Below, in pieces: positions 59,868 to 64,000 of a stretch of DNA of 64,000 bases. The notes under the pieces were generated by a model, which saw only the letters and a list, made by a program, of their open reading frames with translations, had not been told where the DNA came from and searched no databases. The translations under genes were made by a program, and so were the position numbers. Source of the stretch: Naasia lichenicola (lineage in GTDB: Bacteria; Actinomycetota; Actinomycetes; Actinomycetales; Microbacteriaceae); assembly GCF_004801885.1 (NCBI RefSeq), contig NZ_SSSM01000001.1:186001-250000 (forward strand), in the 5' to 3' direction. Every line of letters starts with the position of its first letter. Positions within the stretch are counted from its first letter, which is position 1.

Positions 59868-60431
59868 ATGGCTGGAGCACTGGACGGACGTCGTGTGGCG
59901 ATCCTGGCCGCAGACGGCGTGGAGCGCGTCGAACTGGAGCAGCCTCGCGGCGCCCTGGAGGAGGCCGGGGCGCGGACTGAGCTGCTGTCCATCCACGACG
60001 GCGAGATAGCCGCACGCAACAACGACCTCGAGGACGCGGGCACGTTCCCCGTCGATCGGCAGGTCGGATCCGCGTCGGTGGACGAGTACGACGCCCTGCT
60101 GCTGCCCGGTGGCACGGTCAACCCCGATCAGCTGCGGATGCAGTCTGTGGCCGTCGAGTTCGTGCGGAGCTTCGTCGAGTCGGGCAAGCCGGTGGCGGCC
60201 ATCTGCCATGGGCCCTGGACGCTGGTCGAGGCGGGGGTTGTTCGCGGGAGGCGCTTGACCTCCTTCCCCAGCCTGCGCACCGACCTGCGGAACGCAGGAG
60301 CTGAGGTGGTCGACGAGCAGGTGGTCACCGATGGCAACCTCACGACCAGCCGGTCGCCCGACGACCTGCCTGCCTTCTGCGAGCGCATCGTGCAGGAGTT
60401 CGCAGGCTCGCGGGCGACCGCGGCCGTCTGA
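59868..60431 (+). CDS. DJ-1/PfpI family protein (class I glutamine amidotransferase-like)
   Basis: 187 aa from the ATG at 59868, with AAGGAGGAG just upstream. The nucleophile elbow is AICHGPWTLVEAG (Cys near residue 105), the conserved Glu is in ADGVERVELEQP (near 17), and a His follows the Cys. These are the marks of the PfpI/YhbO group that act as deglycases, proteases or stress proteins. The gene leads a cluster with zinc alcohol dehydrogenases, which suggests an aldehyde- or stress-response setting. Confidence 0.9.
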   Translation: MAGALDGRRVAILAADGVERVELEQPRGALEEAGARTELLSIHDGEIAARNNDLEDAGTFPVDRQVGSASVDEYDALLLPGGTVNPDQLRMQSVAVEFVRSFVESGKPVAAICHGPWTLVEAGVVRGRRLTSFPSLRTDLRNAGAEVVDEQVVTDGNLTTSRSPDDLPAFCERIVQEFAGSRATAAV

Positions 60432-60486
60432 ACGAGGGATACGGCGAGAGCGAGGGTCGCGATGCTGAGTCCGATCGATCGGAGTC

Positions 60487-61044
60487 TCAGTCGAGTCGAT
60501 GGACTGCTTCGTCGCGGCTCTCCTCGGCGTGCAGCGATTCACCCGGCACATAGAGTCCCTCGCGCTCGGCCCGGACAGCGGCGAGTGTCCGCGACGACGC
60601 TTCCAGCTTGACGAGGATGTGCTCGAGATGGGCCGCGACGGTGCGCGCTGCCACGATCAGCCGGCGGGCGATCTCCCGATTGGAGCATCCCTCGATGATC
60701 AGGCCGAGCACCTCCAGCTCCCGTGGCGTCAGTCCATGCAGGTGGGCAGGCGGTGACAGGAGCACGATTGCGCTGAGCAGGGGGCGGCCCTCGTCGGCGG
60801 CGTTCAGGACGGTCACGCGCTCGTGTCCGTCCGGCGCGTGACGACCGCCGACCGGCCAGAGGAACGACGAATAGGCGCGGCCGTGCTGAACGGACGCGCG
60901 AGCCGCATGGATGAGACCGGATCCGGCGGTCAGCAGCTGGTCCCCGGGCAGTCCGGGCAGGCTGTCGACGGCTCCATCCATCAGCAGCGCGGCACCTGCT
61001 GTGGCGCGCTGCGCGACGAGGGGCGCTGCGACGAGGAGACGCAT
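60487..61044 (-). CDS. LuxR-type HTH transcriptional regulator, probably shortened
   Basis: 185 aa from the ATG at 61044. The C-terminal LuxR helix-turn-helix is strong: LTPRELEVLGLIIEGCSNRE, IARRLIVAARTVAAHLEHIL and VKLEASSRTLAAVRAEREGL. The N-terminal 110 residues (ATAGAALLMDGAVDSLPGLP, GRAYSSFLWPVGGRHAPDGH) look like the last part of a sensor domain that is longer in related regulators. Possible frame change upstream (61045-61300) cannot be settled. It converges on the PfpI gene and is divergent from the dehydrogenase at 61369. Confidence 0.75.
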   Translation of the reverse strand: MRLLVAAPLVAQRATAGAALLMDGAVDSLPGLPGDQLLTAGSGLIHAARASVQHGRAYSSFLWPVGGRHAPDGHERVTVLNAADEGRPLLSAIVLLSPPAHLHGLTPRELEVLGLIIEGCSNREIARRLIVAARTVAAHLEHILVKLEASSRTLAAVRAEREGLYVPGESLHAEESRDEAVHRLD

Positions 61045-61368
61045 CTCGGTTTCAGCCCGGAACCCGGTTTCGCGCCGCGGCGATCGTGAGATGGCTGGTG
61101 TGGAAGTCCTCGGGCACGTGCCTGGCCTCTCGGGAAGTCGGATGCTCCGGCGAAGGCGCATTCGGGCCCCGCATGGGCGCGATGCTACGCCGCCCACCCG
61201 CTGATGCACAGGGAGCATTCCGCTCGCGCCCCCGCCGTGATGGATCCGAGGCGAGATGGGCAATTCTGCCGATGCCGTGGAACGGCCGCCAGGTGTCACC
61301 TGGATCTACCCGTCCGCTCGTCCGCGATGTGTGGCTGAGCGGCGAATCACATGACACAGGAGGACAAC

Positions 61369-62520
61369 GTGAAGGCAGTCGTGTACGACGGACCCCGTCA
61401 GGTCACCGTGAAGGATGTGCCGGATGCGCGCATCGAACGATCGACCGACGTGCTGGTTCGGGTGACCGCCACCAACATCTGCGGTTCGGACCTGCACATG
61501 TACGAGGGGCGCACGGACTTCGAGACGGGACGATGGTTCGGCCACGAGAACCTCGGCGAGGTCATCGAAGTCGGCGACGGCGTCGACAAGGTGGCCGTGG
61601 GCGATCGAGTGGTCCTCCCGTTCAACGTGGCGTGCGGTCACTGCAAGAACTGCGAGCGAGGGCTCAGCAACTACTGCATGACGGCCCAGCCGGTCCAGGA
61701 GTGGGCCGGCGCGGCATACGGCTTCGCCGACATGGGCCCGTGGGCGGGCGGTCAGGCGGAGCTCCTGCGGGTGCCGTGGGGCGACTACAACTGCCTCCGT
61801 CTGGGGGAGGACGCGGATGAGCGATCCGCCGACTACGTGATGCTCGCCGACATCTTCCCGACGGGGTATCACGCCACCGAGATGGCCGGCGTCTCACCCG
61901 GAGATCAGACGGTGATCTACGGCGCGGGCCCCGTCGGCCTCATGGCGGCGCTGTCGGCGACCATCCGCGGTGCGAGCAAGGTCATGGTGGTCGACCGGCA
62001 CCCCGACCGGCTGCGGCTCGCCGAGTCGATCGGCGCCATCGCGATCGACGACTCGAAGGTAGACCCGGTCCAAGCGGTGCTCGAGCAGACCATGGGACTC
62101 GGGGCCGACAACGGATGCGAGTGCGTCGGCTATCAGGCCCACGATCCGCAGGGTCAGGAGCAGCCGAACGACACTCTGAACAAGCTGGTGCAGTCGGTCC
62201 GGTTCACCGGTCGGATCGGCACGGTAGGGGTGTACGTGCCTCAGGATCCCGGCGCTTCCGACGAGCTCGCGAAGCAGGGGAAGATCGCGTTCGACTACGG
62301 GATGTACTGGTTCAAGGGCCAGACGATGGGCAGCGGCCAGGCCCCGGTGAAGCGATACAACCGCCAGCTGCGCGACCTGATCGCCGCCGGCAAGGCGGAG
62401 CCGTCCTTCATCGTCAGCCACCAGCTGCCGCTGGATCAGGCTCCCGAGGCGTACCAGCACTTCGATGCTCGGGACAACGGATGGACCAAGGTCATCCTGA
62501 AGCCGGGCCAGACGGCGTGA
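61369..62520 (+). CDS. Zinc-dependent alcohol dehydrogenase, formaldehyde-dismutase-like
   Basis: 383 aa from the GTG at 61369, with AGGAGG 5 nt upstream; the ATG at 61351 would put that site inside the gene. Zinc ligands are in NICGSDLHMYEG and FGHENLGEV, and the structural site in ACGHCKNCERGLSNYC. The Rossmann motif is VIYGAGPVGLMAALSA. The long middle insertion and the GVYVPQDPGASDELAKQGKI segment match the glutathione-independent formaldehyde dehydrogenase (dismutase) group. It likely oxidises formaldehyde or related aldehydes with tightly bound NAD. Confidence 0.9.
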   Translation: MKAVVYDGPRQVTVKDVPDARIERSTDVLVRVTATNICGSDLHMYEGRTDFETGRWFGHENLGEVIEVGDGVDKVAVGDRVVLPFNVACGHCKNCERGLSNYCMTAQPVQEWAGAAYGFADMGPWAGGQAELLRVPWGDYNCLRLGEDADERSADYVMLADIFPTGYHATEMAGVSPGDQTVIYGAGPVGLMAALSATIRGASKVMVVDRHPDRLRLAESIGAIAIDDSKVDPVQAVLEQTMGLGADNGCECVGYQAHDPQGQEQPNDTLNKLVQSVRFTGRIGTVGVYVPQDPGASDELAKQGKIAFDYGMYWFKGQTMGSGQAPVKRYNRQLRDLIAAGKAEPSFIVSHQLPLDQAPEAYQHFDARDNGWTKVILKPGQTA

Positions 62521-62612
62521 TCGCTAGATGCGGGCGGCGAGGGCACGAGACGTCCGCGCCGCCGTCAATGAGGAGGAGCCCCGGTCGAGCGGGGTGACGC
62601 AGGGAGGGTGAG

Positions 62613-63104
62613 ATGGGTGTGAAGACAGCGGTCGCCGTGGGGGCGGCCGGCGTGGCGGCAGGCCTGGTGGCCAGGTCGCTGGTGAAGCAGAAGAACGAGG
62701 CGGATGGCGACGGGAGGCATCCCGAAGGATGGAAGGCCGTGACGATCCTCGCGGATCCGCAGTCCGTCGCGGACGGTCGCTATCCCGAACCGCTGGCGCG
62801 CATCGCCGAGATGGTGGAGATCCGCGTCGAGGATGCGCCGGGCGACAAGGGCTTCGAGCTCCACGCCCGCGTGCGCGACGGATCCGATGTGAAGGGCGTT
62901 CTGGGGGACGAGGATCCCGATCAGGCGCTTCGGGTGGCGCTGCGCGACGCGAAGCAGGTGCTCGAGACCGGCGAGGTGCTTCGGGCGATCCCGAGACCGC
63001 ACGGCGAACGGCCTCGCACGGTGACCGGAGCGGTCGTCGATGCGGCGGAAGACAAGGCGAAGGGAGTGGGAGTGCTACGAGGGCTCTGGTCTGGGCAGGG
63101 GTGA
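62613..63104 (+). CDS. Membrane-anchored small protein of unknown function
   Basis: 163 aa from the ATG at 62613, with AGGGAGGGTGAG upstream. One hydrophobic helix opens it (VKTAVAVGAAGVAAGLVARS), then a soluble domain with WKAVTILADPQSVADGRYPE and AEMVEIRVEDAPGDKGFELH. The second half is weakly similar in layout to a polyketide-cyclase domain, but I would not name it so. Its stop lies inside the start of the next dehydrogenase gene, so the genes are one operon. Confidence 0.7.
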   Translation: MGVKTAVAVGAAGVAAGLVARSLVKQKNEADGDGRHPEGWKAVTILADPQSVADGRYPEPLARIAEMVEIRVEDAPGDKGFELHARVRDGSDVKGVLGDEDPDQALRVALRDAKQVLETGEVLRAIPRPHGERPRTVTGAVVDAAEDKAKGVGVLRGLWSGQG

Positions 63105-64000
63105 ACGAGCTCGCTGTCGAGCAGGTGGAGGATCCGACGATCCTCAATGCGCACGATGCGATCGTCCGGGTGAGGCTCACCACGACCTGCGGATCCGATC
63201 TGCACCTGCTGGGCGGCTACGTTCCGACGATGCGCGCCGGCGATGTGCTCGGGCACGAGTTCATCGGCGAGATCGTCGAGACAGGTTCGGAGGTGAAGAA
63301 CCATCGGGTGGGCGACCGGGTCGTCGTCTGCTCCTTCATCAGCTGCGGGAAGTGCTGGTACTGCAAGAACGAGCTGTACTCGCTCTGCGACAACAGCAAC
63401 CCGAACGCCGGGATCCCGGAGATGCTCTGGGGCCAGGCGCCCGGCGGATGCTACGGCTACTCCCACGCGCTCGGCGGATGGGCCGGCAGTCATGCCGAAT
63501 ACATCCGCGTCCCCTACGCCGACCAGGGCGCGTTCACCGTGCCCGACGGCGTCAGCGACGAACGGGCACTGTTCGCCTCCGATGCCGCCCCCACGGGATG
63601 GATGGGCGCCGACCTCGGCGGCGTCCGACCGGGTGACACGGTCGCCGTCTGGGGCGCCGGCGGAGTGGGCCAGATGGCGGCTCGGGCTGCCATCCTGCTC
63701 GGGGCGGAGCGCGTCATCGTGATCGACAGGTTCCAGGAGCGCCTCGGCCAGGTCGAGCAGGTGATCGGCGCCGAGACGATGAACTACGAGACCAGCGAGG
63801 TGCTCGCCGAGCTGCGTGAGACCACGGGTGGCCGCGGGCCCGACGTGTGCATCGAGGCCGTCGGGATGGAGGCGCACCGCGACCGTCCCGACTTCGCCTA
63901 CGACCAGCTCAAGCAGCAGCTGAGACTGCAGACCGACCGACCCACTGCCGTGCGGGAGGCGATCTTCGCCGCCCGCAAGGGCGGGAGCGTCTTCGTCCTC
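63101..64000 (+). CDS. Zinc-dependent alcohol dehydrogenase, cut by the right edge
   Basis: 300 codons are visible and the gene runs off the window. GTG at 63101 overlaps the previous stop (GTGA). The usual N-terminus of the family, RALVWAGVNELAVE, begins eight residues earlier at 63077, where the codon is ACG instead of ATG; GGGAG lies 4 nt before it. Zinc ligands are in TTCGSDLH and GHEFIGE, and the structural site in SCGKCWYCKNELYSLC; the Rossmann motif is VWGAGGVGQMAARA. Function as an alcohol/aldehyde dehydrogenase is likely. Confidence 0.88.
   Translation, partial: MNELAVEQVEDPTILNAHDAIVRVRLTTTCGSDLHLLGGYVPTMRAGDVLGHEFIGEIVETGSEVKNHRVGDRVVVCSFISCGKCWYCKNELYSLCDNSNPNAGIPEMLWGQAPGGCYGYSHALGGWAGSHAEYIRVPYADQGAFTVPDGVSDERALFASDAAPTGWMGADLGGVRPGDTVAVWGAGGVGQMAARAAILLGAERVIVIDRFQERLGQVEQVIGAETMNYETSEVLAELRETTGGRGPDVCIEAVGMEAHRDRPDFAYDQLKQQLRLQTDRPTAVREAIFAARKGGSVFVL

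Noticed and set aside
54860-59870. Search for a repeated tRNA-Val 3' end as an attachment site
   Set aside because: No second copy of the T-arm/acceptor sequence was seen by eye on the far side of the island, so no att pair is annotated.

Overview
The window is high-GC DNA from an actinobacterium. Gene order and content point to the family Microbacteriaceae: DUF7455 next to parE; sepH - DUF4193 - DUF3093 - dut - DUF3710 - DUF3159 - acnA - dxs; and DUF3000 - RNase D - thiolase - fadB. Many GTG starts and -10 boxes sitting 6-7 nt before start codons (leaderless-type promoters) fit this. The genus cannot be told from the sequence alone. No rRNA, CRISPR array, integrase, transposase or insertion sequence was seen.

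Layout. 1-9.2 kb: a NYN nuclease (cut by the left edge), an SRPBCC protein, an MFS exporter with its MarR regulator, an orphan GatD-like glutamine amidotransferase lacking its nucleophile cysteine, a YchJ protein, a zinc alcohol dehydrogenase, an AlaX-type tRNA editing protein, a GH114 lipoprotein and a HAD phosphatase. 9.3-14.7 kb: an APC permease, glgX, a flavin/pyridoxamine-oxidase-like protein, a SnoaL-like protein and DUF7455. 15-26.3 kb: topoisomerase IV (parE, then parC on the other strand), an EamA permease, a long acyl-CoA dehydrogenase/oxidase-like enzyme, a phosphodiesterase-like protein, sepH and DUF4193. 26.3-33.9 kb: DUF3093, dut, DUF3710, DUF3159, aconitase and dxs. 34-37.4 kb: an AraC/hydrolase/MerR/aldo-keto reductase module bracketed by two 72-bp direct copies of a palindrome. 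37.5-43.1 kb: fadB, thiolase, RNase D, DUF3000. 43.4-54 kb: two hydrolase/reductase genes, sufE, a rhodanese, zapE, an ammonium transporter with a GlnR-type box, a PerM/AI-2E permease, an AHSA1 protein, small proteins and a Vms1/baeRF-like protein.

54.2-59.5 kb: four tRNA genes (Val-CAC on the minus strand, then Gly-GCC, Cys-GCA, Val-GAC on the plus strand), followed immediately by an accessory island of mostly unrecognised small genes. It starts with an actinophage-like zinc-ribbon protein and ends with an XRE regulator facing a 34-residue cysteine-rich small ORF that has a perfect Shine-Dalgarno sequence. 59.5-64 kb: a DJ-1/PfpI protein, a short LuxR-type regulator and two zinc alcohol dehydrogenases around a small membrane-anchored protein; the last is cut by the right edge.

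The most unusual feature at whole-window scale is intergenic. There are at least nine long near-perfect palindromes of several unrelated sequences, plus five arrays of a second class of dispersed inverted repeats. In two clear cases (and one weaker one) two diverged, directly oriented copies of the same palindrome bracket an accessory gene or module. One further element, at 661-822, is a large inverted repeat whose arms are themselves hairpins that differ by compensatory changes.
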